From assembly GCF_030867145.1 (NCBI RefSeq), contig NC_134415.1, positions 10,084,417-10,148,416 on the forward strand: DNA of 64,000 nucleotides, read 5' to 3'. Below, piece by piece: positions 11,129 to 24,000 of this stretch (position 1 is the stretch's first letter; each line of letters starts with the position of its first letter). The translations under genes and the position numbers were made by a program. This stretch comes from Opisthocomus hoazin (lineage: Eukaryota > Chordata > Aves > Opisthocomiformes > Opisthocomidae). The notes under the pieces are model-generated. The model saw only the letters and a list, made by a program, of their open reading frames with translations, was not told the origin of the DNA and did not search any database.

Positions 11129-14100
11129 TGCTATATTAGCATTGTACATGGAATCAAGTCTTTTTCAAAGCATTTTTAGGATGGGGACTTGAAAATAGGA
11201 ATCAAAATGCTGGAAAATTGCATTTTCATCAACTGCTGTATCTAAAAGTGTCAGAACTGTGCTAATTACTCTTAACTGTAAAGGATTGTCTTACAGTCAT
11301 TTTGTATGCTAATGGTAGCTACTTATCACTGTTGAACAATTCTGTTGCATGACTTACAATACTAAAAAATACAACGTAATTGATCACGTTGGACTTTTCA
11401 CTGTATTTTTTTTCCTTTATATATGCAGTTAAATTACTGCATCTCAGGTTAATGAAGAGATCTTTTTCGTGTGATACAGTATGGATGAGAAATTCAGTGG
11501 TTATGCCTGCTAAAGGTCATGGTGACATTGTGGGTTTTTTCATTCTTGATCCAATCTTTTAGCCAACCAGGGCAGCACCAAATTTTGTAAGACCATTAGC
11601 AAGTTGAGAAACAAAGCATTTGCTGCATTTTCATTTAATTTGCATTCCATTCTTTCTAGATTAAAAAGTATGCCTTGGAGCCCAAATGTATTACTTACAC
11701 TTATTTCATTATTTTCATACTGCTGATTCTAAGAACAAAATAACTACTGCTGTCACCTCTCATGGTGTGTGTGCATGCACTTTGCATCATACATGTGTCC
11801 TGGGTGGCAGACAGAATAGTAAGGAAAATAGATTTGTTTAAAAACAAAGCTTATCTCTTCTTTCACCCTTCAGTCTAGTGCAATGTTACAGATAATGATG
11901 CCTGACAACACCCTCTCCTTTGTGATCAATTTGAAAACATACACATTTTTGCTTTCTTTTAAGTTGCAGTTAAATATTATAAATTTTCATAACTGAATAT
12001 CACTTGAAGCAGAGGCCCTGCATTTTCTAACTGAAAATCAAAGAGACTGATGGAGAAGGGCAGAAATAAAGGAAGCAGAGTGGGAAGAAAGGAGTAAGCT
12101 TTTCAATAAAATAATGTTCTTGTCTGAGATTTTTCTGTGACTCATTTATTTGGAGACACAACAATAAAGGAGGACAGTGGGATGCTGAGATGCTGATCAG
12201 GAATAGAGACCATTCCTCCCCACATGCTGCAGTGTCACTGCAGTTCTCTCATCTCTGAAATACAGTCCTTTAAGCATACATTCATCTGGGTGATATAAAA
12301 AGTCTTCAGTTGCAGCCTTTACCATGGTAATTGTCTTTTTTTTTTCTTCCGAAGTTTTACACCTTGATGGTCCTCTTCCTTTTGTGTATCTGTCACTGTC
12401 TTTGTTATCACTGCAAGTGGGAGACAGCATTATCCCCAGATAAGGCACCAGTCAAATGGTCCCAGTTGTCTTAGTCCTTTTTTTTCCAAGCCTCTTATTC
12501 TCAGACTTAATAGCATCTCTTCAGTCACTGCTGTGCTATGATGGGACGTGATCCAGGATCGATCTTTCACCCGTTGTCTTGGAACTGTTGAAGTGTTATA
12601 GAGGTACCCAATATCACACAGGCTTTATAATGCCCAATCTGCCCAGCTTTTCCTATCCTATTTGTAGTGATTTTGGTACAAAAGCCTCTTCTACTACCTC
12701 TTTATTCATTAGTTTTTAATTTAGTTTTAAATATTTTGCTCCAAAAGCTGCACTGAATGTGTTTTTTTTGCCTTCCATCTTCTTATTTTATGTTACAGGT
12801 CATTTTTTCATTATGTATTTTTACTTACACAGATTATGGGAACTTGAATATTAAAGACACTTCTGTACTCCAATGATTGCAACCAGAGTGGCTTTAGTGG
12901 TGGCTGACATAAAATAACATACAGTAAAGGACCAAAGAAAATAAGCACGCAGAATCAATTGAGCAGAATTTTTTTGTATGTCCACAAAAATAAATCCTTA
13001 CACCAGCTGCCTGTCTGGCAAACTTATGTGCCTGTATAGGGGAAAATCAAAACTGCGTGTCAGAAATCACACGATAGAAATAGCTGTTCTGATACTAAAG
13101 TTGATCTCCGAATGATCTTTCTCTGTCATAGCTTAGCTGCCATACTTTCTTTCCCCAATTGTACTGGCAACCATGTCGAAGCTCTGCTTGTTGTTCACCT
13201 GCCAGAAATACTATCCCAACAACTAGTACAGGTCCAAGCAAGACTTCCACAAAATTCATCATGTGCACTGCTGAACTAGAAAACAAATATTTGTCAGATA
13301 CAGCAAGGAATAAGGTGAAAGATAAGTGCAAGGTCCAAATTGTCCTGGACATAGAGGTTCACATCTATCATTCACTGATCTTCCATTCCAGCTGTTTCCT
13401 TCAATGGCAGGCTGCATTTCGTTTTTGCACCGAAACCAAAGCCCAGCAGAGGCAGGCTGGGAAGGGCAATCAACGCAGGTCAGCGCTGTGCCGGGCACTG
13501 CCCCTGAGCATGGGTAGCTGACTGGGCACTGGGTGTGGAAACAGCTTGGGAGAAGACTGGGAAGCTGCTGTGCTCTGAGCTCCCAAGCATTTTGCTAAAT
13601 ACTGCGGCTTTGTTCTAGGAAAAAGAACTATGGATTTGAGGGAAAACAGGAAACTAGCTGTGGCATTCTGATCATACCTGTTTGGTCCTGGTCCTGTTAA
13701 ATTTTCCCAGGTCAGGTTTATGGTTCAAGACTACAGCCTAAGGTTTATCTGGACATTCCCGGTAACTCAGACACCAGGTTTCTCCCCGAGATCCATATTT
13801 CTGACTGTTTCTCCCACCCCGGGACAGCAGCTGCACCATGCTGCTGTAGTATCATTGCAAGGTCTGAAGTCATGAACACCATGAGGTGTTCCTCACTGAA
13901 TAGATCTCTGTTAAAACTATTTCAGTAGTCTTGCTCTATCTGAAATTAATAGTGCATGGGCCCTGAGGAACAGCAGATGATGTGAGACCTTCTTTCTGGT
14001 TACATAGCAGAGACCCTGAGCATTTTGTTCCTCCGGGCTTGCTCAAGGGACCTTGGGACCAGGGAACGTGGCCATCAGTAAGAATGAGATCTCTCAGACA

Positions 14101-15613
14101 AGGTAAGCAATGAAGTTATGAAGCAGGATGAACCACTATTTCACTGCAATCTGTAGGATTGTTGTAGCTTGACTTTAACAGGCCACAGCTGCCATTTGAA
14201 GGAGTGGTTAAACAGTGGGGCAGGAGGGATGCTGTTCTTGTTACTGTGAAGGACACCATAGTGGTTCTACACGCAAGGAATGCCACTGTTGTACCCTCAT
14301 CACTCATTTAAGTAGGGACAAGGAGGCAGTTCATGTTCTCCTAAAAACTTCATTTATTGCTGCATTTTTGGTTTCCAGAATGACCAAACGTGTGCTATAA
14401 GATTCTGTAGCTGAGACTTGTTCCACAGCCACATGGTGCACTGCACTGGCAGCTGGGGGAGCAGATCCTTGTGGTGTCAGTGGAGGTAACCTCTCTCATT
14501 CATAACGTGACGTTTCTGGCAGACCAAGCAGAGCCAGTTATGGAGATCTCTCAGACCAGGAACCACAACTAAAATTTGTGGATGCAATAATCTCTGTACT
14601 AACATCCCTGGGATATTTCTTTTGAGATTATTTTCAGAAGTGTGTTTAACGTGTTAGGAAATCAGGTCAGTGGGAAAACATGCTTCTTGAACGTGCAGAA
14701 GGAGATCGAACATCACTGATTCTTCCAGTGCTTCTGCATTTCTCACATTACTATTTCGCAGTTAACCCAACAACTGTATAACAGGAAGCAGGCTGGAGGC
14801 AATCAGTTAGCATTGATTCTTATGCAGCATAAGCCTAGCAAATACTACATTTTGTATTTGCTGTTGTATTTCTGAGCGCTTTTCTATTGCAGAGGAAATG
14901 TTTAATCAAGTTTGTCAATAATAAAATTTTTCAATTATTTCTTTTTATCTAGGAAAAAAATCTCATTGAAAAATATTAACAAATTCTCCAAGTATTCTAG
15001 ATATCTGACATTTCTCACATCAATCAGTTGAGAGGAAGTGCTTATATGATATGAAGTTAAAACAGTTACAAGTCTAGACACTGCTGGTATAAATTAGGCA
15101 ATAAATAATGTTACTATATTGTTGTGTTTCAAAATTTTTCTGTCAACTCTTTTCTTTTTAATAGAAATTTTTGATAAACTGAAACATTTTATGGAATACT
15201 TCATAGAAAAATATGGATGTGTCATTAAGAGAGCAAACTACTTCAAATGGAAAACTTCCTGGATCAAAAAAAGAAATTCTGCCAGCTTTCATTTTGTGAC
15301 AAATAAACAGCAGGGAGAAGAATAAGCCTTTCTTTCTGGGCTAACCAATTTAGACTTTCATTACCCCTCTTTCATTTGGGGGAGCAATCTGTCCAAATGT
15401 GGTCTGGAAATCATATTTGCAAATATGTCGTAAAAATATATTTGATTTCCAGAGCTGCAGATGTCTATTATTAAATATTCAAAGTTTGTAATCAGTAGAT
15501 CCCACGCAAAATATGTTTTCACATTTCTTCCAGCAGAACAGAGAGTGTATCTAGAAAACCCATCTCCTTTCTCGGGAAATGTCCAAACATTTTCCGTTTT
15601 AGAATACTCTATA
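11129..15613. other. AT-rich sequence with scattered open frames, no known element
   Basis: No recognised repeat. A good plus-strand splice-donor match (ACAAG|GTAAGC) follows 14102. A minus-strand segment at 13199-13275 is flanked by acceptor- and donor-like sites, but neither can be tied to a gene. The frame at 13095-13352 (minus) contains a hydrophobic stretch (VEVLLGPVLVVGIVFLAG) resembling a membrane helix. Frames on both strands overlap it, so its coding status is doubtful. Confidence 0.5.
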
Positions 15614-15890
15614 TATAGGACAAGCAGTAATGTCTTTAAACTGAAAAAGGGGATATTTAGATTAGATATAAGGAATAAATTCTTTACTCTGAGGGTGGTG
15701 AGGCCCTGGCACAGGTTGCCCCGAGAAGCTGTGGCTGCCCCCTCCCTGGCAGTGTTCCAGGCCAGGCTAGACGGGGCTTTGAGCAACCTGGTCTGGTAGA
15801 AAGTGTCCCTGCTTATGGCAGGGGGGTGGAAAATGGATGAGCTTTAAGGTTCCTTCCAACCCAAACCATTCTATGATTCTATAATTCTAT
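15614..15890 (+). mobile_element. CR1 retrotransposon, 3' fragment (subfamily A)
   Basis: This is a 5'-truncated CR1. It includes the end of the reverse-transcriptase ORF, recognisable as the LDIR..FFTLRVVRPWHRLPREAV-type segment, then a short 3' region and the terminal tail TTCTATGATTCTATAATTCT. The antisense and sense open frames here (minus 15361-15786, plus 15461-15799) owe their length to the CR1 body. Its 3' half is the same type as the copies at 49161 and 61554. It faces the CR1 tail at 16061. Confidence 0.93.
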
Positions 15891-16060
15891 ATTTGTAGCA
15901 AATAAAATTTTCCTTTCATTTTACTGTCTTCAGTAGGAAGTCAGTAGTTGTAAGTCTGAAGCAAATTCAGTGTTGAACAGACTGTCACAGACTAGCTGAA
16001 ATATAAAGAACAAGAGCTTTGGTGCTTCTAATAAAACCGTTGTCTAACTAACAACTACAT

Positions 16061-16126
16061 ACAGAATCACAGAATCACAGAATAGTAGGGGTTGGAAGGG
16101 ACCTCTGTGGGTCATCTAGTCCAATA
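16061..16126 (-). mobile_element. CR1 retrotransposon, extreme 3' end (subfamily B)
   Basis: It starts with repeated CACAGAAT units and continues with GTAGGGGTTGGAAGGGACCT and GTGGGTCATCTAGTCC, the reverse complement of a CR1 3' terminus. Only ~65 bp remain, as expected from 5'-truncating target-primed reverse transcription. It is the same type as the copies at 31344 and 37563. Confidence 0.93.
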
Positions 16127-19100
16127 CGTTCCCTGTAACAACACTAATTACTTCTGCTTTCAGAAGTAAAATTAAAATGTATCCATGCAATAAATGATTG
16201 TGGATATGCAGCCTCAGGAGTGAAATTTTAGAATCTGTTTACTTCATTTAAGACATAATCATGATTTTTAGTTTTATTTTTAAAATTTCTGTGCATTTAT
16301 ATGTAGTTTAGTGTATAAGTACATGCATAAAGATCCTGAGATGAAATAATTCTTTTTTTGTCCCTGCTTGAAGTTATCTCAAAGAGAAAAATTATAAAAT
16401 ACTTCAGCCCAAATTTTATTTTATTTTTCAAAAGTTACTGAACTTCCCAAGTAAGATCTAGCATAAAATACACTGACTTTATCTCTTCAACAACAGCAGC
16501 ACTGCACTAGCATTGCTGGGATACTGCCGTATCTGAGAGGGTGGTTTATCTTTCCCTTCCATAGTTTGCAGGTTTGATGTTTCTTCTGTGCAACAACTGA
16601 GCTTTCCCATCTGTTCTGCAAAAGCCAAAGCTTGGAAGTTGACTCTTAACTTTTATGAGCTCTCACTGTGGTTACTGAGTTATGGTTCCACTGGAATCCC
16701 TATTTCATCCACGAAAAATCCAGAATGGAAAATTTGCTCCGCTTTGTTTTTTGTTTTTCTGTCTTCTTTCCTCACACTTCTCAAAGTTTTGCCCGGACAC
16801 TGAGTCAGGGCTACCCACCGGGTCTGGCTCCATCAGGCCAGAGCCGCAGAGCTGAGTCGTGGTCCAGCCTCTCCCTCCATGCACTGGACACAGCAGCTCT
16901 GCCCACCCTGCCTTCCCGCTGTGCCGCTGCATCCAGCTTCTGGACTGTTACTTTGTTTTCAACATCAGTTCCAACATTAAATGGCGCAAAGGTAAAACAA
17001 GTAGGTAGTGATGATGGTGGCCTGTGCTAAACCTGAAGATTACAATGGCTGGAAGGCAAAATTAGCCCAAATACTGCACAGTGTATCAGGCTTTTACAGG
17101 TTGGTAGCTGTCGAAGTCTAAAGACAAAATTAATATTGACCTCATCACAAAGGGGATTGAATATTGACAAAACCCCCTGTGGAGTCAGTGGAATTTCAGC
17201 AGTATTAAAGACCAAAACATGCTGAGGTGTTCTGATCAAGACAATATCTGACCATAAAAATTCCTAAAATTAAAGATTTTTGTAAGAAAAACCAAAGAAA
17301 TCACTGTTCTGATGAGCTTAATTATGTCAAAGCTGTGAGCGTAGCCAGCCTATTCCTATACATTTTCCCACACGTGATATTTAGTCTTGATTTCTAATTA
17401 AAATAAAATTAATTTAAAACATGACTCGGGACACTCACTGAAAGCTGGTAACAGCAATGCCTAGTAGTAGGCTTTCCTCATTTTTCCTGGCTTTGAAAGT
17501 CAGCTTTCTGTTGTTTTAAACTTTTTACGAAGCACAATTTATTGAACAGAAAAGTGGAAGCACCAAATAGGTAAATTTTGCACCTTGAGAACTCCGAAAA
17601 TGTGGTCTTTGATTAAGAAATTAAGCTATTCTGGAAAAGGGCTTTTAGTTGTCTGTCCTGAATGCTTCAATATGGGCCATGAATTCTAAAAAATCTTGGG
17701 TTTCTGTTCTCCGGAAACCCGTGAGCCCTTCCTTGGCATGCAATCTGGGCTATGTTATGACTCCTAGCATCTGTGCTTTACTTTCTTTTTTTTTTTTTTT
17801 TAAGGTGTGCTTGAATAAGACTACTCAAGCAAACCTTAAAACATAAGACTAGCATGTTAGGAGAAAGAAAAACTAGGTGTCAAAGGTTAATCCATGGACT
17901 GAAGAGCTCTTGGAAATGTATATAACAGTAAGACTGTTTTCATAATATCATAGTGATATGTTTGTTGAAAGACTTTTTGGGGTTTTTAAACGTTCAAGTC
18001 TGACATTGATAAAGACTTTTTTCTAGCACTTAACTCTAGCCGGCAGGAGCAGGGTCCATACCCTGCGGCATGGTTTTACCCTACCTAATGTAATGGTGGA
18101 GCTCATCATAGTTTAAGACACACCAAAGTAAGGACATCTGTTCAGAAAATTCAAAACACTGTAAGGCAATAAGGGTAAGACAGAGTAGTGGTCTGTTAAG
18201 GGCAGCACCACCAAAGGAGGACCTAAAATATCACCAACCCCAGCTCAGTCATGTTGGAAAACGACTGAATTATGGATTTTATGTAGAAGGTAAGTCATAT
18301 GATATTAGTCGTTGGATATCAGTGGACCCATAGGGGTGATGGGATGAATTCGGTTTGTTATATGATGTTTTGAAGACAAAACACTACTGAAAAATTATGC
18401 AATAAATAGGACATTCATATTTTTAAAAGGCTACATGTAGACAAATTGGAGGATTAAATACTAAGGGTTTCTTTAAGCGAAACATGATGCTGCTTGTATG
18501 TATAAATTCTAGAACAGTGATACAGAGAATAAATCTGATGGGGATATGCCCTCTCTGGACTACTGCTTTCTATGTGGTTGAAAGTTATTTTTTTTATTTT
18601 TCAAGTATCTGCCACTGGTCAGTTGTGGACCTTGACAACGAACACTTTAGAAGTTTATGATTCGTGCACTGAAAGTAACTGTGTAAATGGATTTTGTGCT
18701 GAAAAGTCTTTTCACCGGTGACAGATTGTCAATGGAAATTCTGTACTTTCAGTTGATTATCTGCTTCTTTGGTGACTGAGTGGCTGTAGTTCATAGCTTG
18801 CAATAAAACTTTATTGTATCCTACACCCATTTGACTTTTTGCTTTGTATTTCTGAATAAAAAAGTAAATAGATATCAAATGAAAACGTAGCTAATAAAAT
18901 GAACTAAATATGAATAACGTATGCATCTATACATTTGCATTGTTCATATCCAAACCAAGGAAAGGTCTCAAAGTTGTTCAAATTGCTATCTAACAGATTT
19001 TCTGGAATTTGATACGCTCATGAACACACATATCTTGCTCTACTCTTCCTTCTTGGGCAGAAAACACAACTCGAGTGCTATGTGATTTCACCTTCGTGTG

Positions 19101-21186
19101 CCACCTTGAAAAAGCTGGTGCTCTTATTGTGTTATCTATGAGGGATGACGTGCCCTTTGACCAAGAAGCAGAGATAGCAGAAGTATCCCACACACTCTCT
19201 TTTCACAGCCCTTCAGGGACTCCTAGGGATTCACTATGGCCAGTTGGGCTCATGGGGTTCAGTGCCATCTCTAACTAAATTTAAACAATTAAAATTACAC
19301 CCTTTCACCTCCCCTCACATGAATCAATATAATGCTGTTCTGGGATATTCTAACAATTCTGTGAATTAAATTGATTTTTACTTTTACTTATCATCTGCAT
19401 AGTTACATGAATAATTTTAAAGTGAGCTAGTGCTGTGAGCTGGGTTAGAAATTTATTTTCATGCAATTTCTGGAACTAGACCGAAAAATGCTCAGCACCT
19501 CCAGAATCAGATTTTCAAAACTTGAATTGAATTGAAAGAACTTGCTTTATTGTTGTGTTAAATCCCTCTGCTGTTACAAGAAGTCATAGTACGTGTGGCC
19601 TCTTTTCCTGTTTTGTCAAAACTACTGGCCAGATTTTCAAAATAAAATATTGTACTGGGAGCCAGTCAGCACAGGTTTGCCTCTCATAGTAGAGGAATCA
19701 GTGACCCCAGGTTTTGAACCCCATGAGATGTAGGCCTGAGACAATAACCAGTATTAAGAGAACCTGGAGTGAAAACCAGGTCTTTCAGTCAAGCACAGAG
19801 ACTGAAAATGTTATGAAAAAGAATCAGGACAGTGGCCAGAGACACCTGGATGTACTCAGAGCTGAAAAGGACAAATGATTTATTTTTTTTTACACAGGAT
19901 CATTAAAAAGAGATTTATTGTACTTTTCCTTTTGTGTAGCTTAAAATTCCTGCAAACTTAAACCAGTATCATACACTTTTCAGTAGTCACTGCATTCATT
20001 AAGTACCAACTGTCAAGCAAAACCATAGCAGCTCTGGGCATGTAGTTGAGTAGGGCTCCAGGCAGCTGTTGTGCAAGCTATGATGAAGAGCCTTTGCCAG
20101 GACTGAAATGAGGGTATTGTTTTTGTTACACAAGTCAAATTGTCCCTGCCTGAAATACCTCTAGTGAATGTTATAATCCCTTCATTTAACCCTGGAGCTT
20201 AAGTCAAAATACATAAATCAATGAAAGGATACATTTTGGTTGCTCTGGAATCTAAATGCCTTCCTAGTTTACTTCACTGTTTGGTAGAAAAATGTTTCCT
20301 ATTTCTCGTCTTTCACATTTGATGTAGAGAAATAAGGTGTGTGAAAGTGGTTTGGCTTTGAAATCCTGAAAGGGGGGGGGGTGTCCCACTTTATCAGATT
20401 TTCCCTTGTGCAAGCCTCTCTAGCACTCTCAGTGAAAGTAGTGGGAAATCTGACTTTACTATGAACAAGAGAGAGATCAATGTTTCAAATTATTTATTTA
20501 TATACTTGACTATCTTGAAATAAATCAAGCTGTAATTCCAAAAAGCTTCATATTTCTCACTGACAGCTGATCAGATATTTGCAGGGAAAGCCATTAGCAA
20601 ATCCCATGTGCAGTATGCACTGTTTGTGTGGCTTATTTACAGTTCTTTGCAAAGCAAGTGGTGGAAGGGTAATAATTTGCCCTATGGAGCAAACTGAGAG
20701 ACTGTTTTTTCATTAAATGTAGAGTTAGATGAGCTGCTTACAGAAGCAAGACAAGTTGGAAATGGAGTTAAATCCCCAGGAAGAAAGTCGCTTCTTTGAT
20801 GAGAGAGACATTTTGAAAACTTCTCTAAAACACAAACATGAAAACCTCAGTGTCCCAGATGGACCAACTTTCAGTTGCCATATGGACCACTTACTGAGTT
20901 CACCACAGTCTGGATTTTATAGAGATGTGAACAAGTGTGGCATGATGGTTGGACCATAAAATACTGCTAAAGGCTCTGCCACCACCAACCCAAACTCTCT
21001 CACTGAGCTACAGCAACAAAGTCCCCCGTGGCAGAGTAAGTTCCATATGCAGCAAGTGGGAAACCTGTTCTGCCCAGGTGAAATGCACCTCCTCAAGCAG
21101 CTGAACCCTGTGTAGCCCCGCCAACACAAGATCAAGAATACAGTGTTACCTGAGTAGAAAAGTGTCCTTCTAGACTCTTTTCTTCA
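16127..21186. other. AT-rich sequence, nothing recognised beyond homopolymers
   Basis: A (T)16 run lies at 17786-17801 and a (G)10 run at 20372-20381. A GC-richer patch of ~150 bp (16780-16940) has overlapping frames on both strands. At 19062 an acceptor-like tract (cttccttcttgggcag) precedes a ~70-codon open frame (19075-19278), but nothing identifies it. No transposon or RNA gene was recognised. Confidence 0.5.
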
Positions 21187-21303
21187 TTTTACAGTGAGCC
21201 TCTGGCTGTCTTCTGACAGAGGTTAGGTGACGGCTTTTGTCTAAGAGCAGCACTGTGAAAACCTAAGGTGTGAGTGAGGTGTCCAAGGTCACCAGCAGGA
21301 AAT
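21187..21303 (-). repeat. Possible degraded MIR SINE
   Basis: 'CATTTTACAG', 'AGAGGTTAGGTGAC' and 'CCAAGGTCACCAGCAGG' occur in the order and orientation of the reverse complement of a MIR element. They are separated by non-matching sequence, so either an insertion or a chance match is possible. Low confidence. Confidence 0.3.
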
Positions 21304-21757
21304 AATGTGAAGAAAGGCTGCATCTGCATTCTCTTGAGGAGATATTTAAAGGACAGGCCTATTTGGAACAATTTGAGAGGAGAACATTCGATGTGTACCA
21401 AATGTCCTGGAAGAAAGCACAAAGATGTTTATGAAGGAGAAAGAGAAGGACTGAAGGACAGTGTCACTGGCATGGAAACACTGACTTCTTGACTCTGTAT
21501 AGGAATGCAAAGTTTGATTCCTATGTGGAGCAATCCATGAAACTTTAGTGCAGAAAGCGTCACCGCCACAGCCCAAGTCACAGGCTTTGGACTTGCGCTC
21601 GCAGGAAAACCCTGGAACATGAGGTACATTTGCAGTTCCGTGTACCTGCTGGCTTCAGCGCCCAGGAGCAGTGCGTGGTCTGTGAGCTCTTACCCTCCCT
21701 CACAGAGCTCCGGGCAGCTGCATCTGGGACACTGAGTCCCTGCATCTGCACAGAGAA

Positions 21758-21882
21758 GGGGCATCAGCACGGATAGCGCTGACATCAGCACGGGTGATGC
21801 TGACATCAGCACAGGTGGCGCTGACATCAGCACAGGTGGCGCTGACATCAGCGTAGATGGTGCTGACGTCAGCGTGGATGGT
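21758..21882. repeat. 21-bp minisatellite with CRE-like palindrome in each unit
   Basis: Five full 21-bp units plus a partial first one run from about 21762 to 21882. The unit is GCTGACATCAGCACAGGTGGC with substitutions, and the third and fourth units are identical. Each starts with the near-palindrome GCTGACATCAGC. The last unit reads GCTGACGTCAGC (21862-21873), a perfect palindrome containing the consensus cAMP-response element TGACGTCA (21864-21871). Because 21 is a multiple of three, the open frames through it show a heptapeptide repeat. This explains the apparent minus-strand ORFs at 21690-22010. Confidence 0.93.
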
Positions 21883-23139
21883 GCCTCTCTGAGCACTGTC
21901 TGTCGCACAGGACAAAGCAGAACTGGCTGCACCAGCTTATTTTGCCAGAGGAAAGAATCTGTAAACTTATTAGGTGCAGAAGACAAAGCAATATCTTTGA
22001 GCATAACCATTCAAGCATCCAAACCTAGACATAAATTACCAAGTTCTCCCTGGATAAATGAACATTGAGGTCTACCTAACGGCTAAGTTCTTGGTCAAGT
22101 GTCAGATTTAGACTCACGCTGAGTTCTGAAGACGGCTTGATTCATTTCATATGATCAAGCAAATGACGGCACAGGTTGCTTTTTTCTTTTAAGGAGTTTA
22201 TAAATAATATTGTGGCAAATACACCAAGAGCCAGAATGTATTCTGGTGATGCTGGAAGACACATATATGTGGAATGTGTTCATCTGCATGAAAGAAAAAT
22301 TGCTGCAAAAATGTTACCAATGATCTCCGTGCACAGGCTGAAGTTTCAAAAAGAAAAATGTTGATCGCTTGTGACATTTCAAGACTTCTACTACCTGTGT
22401 TTTCAGTAACTTACATGGTGACGCAAGTGGAGAATGTGGTAGGAGCAGAAAGGGAAGTGCCTCTTCACTCTTGGGAGTCATTCACAGGAATGCCTCCTCT
22501 AGCAGTAAAATCTCTGGAGGGAAAAGAGAATGGGGAGAGGAGGGCGAGCAACAATTGCGTCATTTATCAGTTAAAAATAAATAGTGACCTTTATGCAGCA
22601 TATAATCATTAATATTTTAACATTTATTATATCTTCCTTATCAAAACAAGTTATGAAGTATTTTTGCTGTGATCATGAGCTTTTCCTGACTTTTGTTGGT
22701 TTTTTGGATGAATGGCCTCTTTTCCATTCCAGGTAGCTGGAAGAATGGGAACAAGAAAGCGTGAGCTTTTTCATACAAAAGACTAGGAATATTTAAAATA
22801 AGGTAACAGGAAATTATTCTGACACACAGGAGCTGAAACTAGGCATGTCTACAACTGATTTTAGAAAAAAACCCCTAAATAATTTAAAAGAAACTAGGTC
22901 AAAGAAAATTGTCATGTAAATCTTGCTGAACTGCTGATACCGAGTTCTACAGCTGAACCAAGCTTTAGATTTGTTAGCAGAGTTTATTTATTTTGTGGCT
23001 TAACTAGATTTAGTTGCTTTAGTTGCTTAGTTGCCTTTGTGCTCAGGGTGAGAGCAATACAACATTTGCCCCCTTTATATTATTTGCCCTCCCCCCTACA
23101 TTTGCTTTATAGCTTATCTTTATAGCTTATCTCCTCTTC
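21883..23139. other. AT-rich sequence, small local duplications only
   Basis: No gene or named repeat. TTAGTTGC is repeated three times near 23010-23035, and TTTATAGCTTATC twice in tandem near 23107-23132. Both are minor slippage products. Confidence 0.5.
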
Positions 23140-23620
23140 TTCATTTTCTCTCTAAATGAAACAATATTTCAATTTCCTTCCATGGAGTAGCCTTTCTGTA
23201 ATTCTAATAACACCACTTGTCTGTTTGTGAACCTCTTTTATTGCTGCCATATCCTTTTCTGAGAGAGAACGATAAGAAGTGAACCAAATACACCAAAGAA
23301 GAGCCTATAATTGATCCTCTCATAATGACATTATAATATTTTTGTGCTATTTTCTTGCTCATTTTTCACATCTCATTCTTTCCAGCAATGCTTTGGACTT
23401 GAACAATTATTAGAACAGAAGACATAAGCGGCTCAAATTTCCCTTCCATTGTACAACAGCCTGTTTTTTTCCAATAATTCAATTAATCGACAGCTGTATT
23501 CCATTCCTCCAAGCATTCTGACCTCTCTGAAGGTGCTCAGATCTTTCTCTAGTTATTTACAGCTCAAATGTTCATTCCTCAAATATCCGTGCTGAAGTTG
23601 TCCTCGCTGCATCACAAGAT
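23140..23620 (-). mobile_element. Ancient CR1-like retrotransposon fragment, degraded
   Basis: The order of motifs matches the reverse complement of the 3' ORF2 region of old CR1/L3 lineages. A GAACGATAAGAAGTGAACC segment resembles the 'GACCAGAACTGGACACAATACTCCA' region. It is followed by the ATAATGACATTATAATATTTT segment and a T/C-rich segment before CTTTCCAGCAATG. Divergence is high and no frame survives. The call rests on recalled consensus, and the borders are approximate. Confidence 0.5.
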
Positions 23621-24000
23621 GCACGTGAACCTCCTCTTTCCCAGCAGCTCCTATACAGTCAGCTGCTTCTTATAACCTACCAGGAATAATTAAAAACAAA
23701 ATCAAAAACTGAGAACAAAGACAAGGGCTTGGGAGAGCTCAGGTTTACGTTCCACAATAGTTCTCTGAAGGGCTGTAAATGCATCAGGTATTGACTTCTT
23801 TTTGCTAACTTCTTCCACCGGCTGTGAGGAGGAGACAAAAATTCCCACCAAATGTTCTGAAGGACACTAAATTTTATTTATACAAAATAATAAAAAAGAA
23901 TTTTTGAAAGCAATGGTCCCAAAAACATTCTCCTGCCCTGTAAGCTGGAAGCCAGCATCCAGAGACTGACAGTATTTATACCATGGGAACCACCCATGTC
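23621..24000. other. AT-rich sequence, nothing recognised
   Basis: Short unique-looking stretch between the degraded CR1 and the GC-rich block. No motif stands out. Confidence 0.5.

Noticed and set aside
15361..15786. 141-codon minus frame
   Set aside because: Largely antisense of the CR1 fragment at 15614-15890.
21690..22010. 106-codon frame with a heptapeptide repeat
   Set aside because: The repeat comes from the 21-bp minisatellite; flanks show no coding character.
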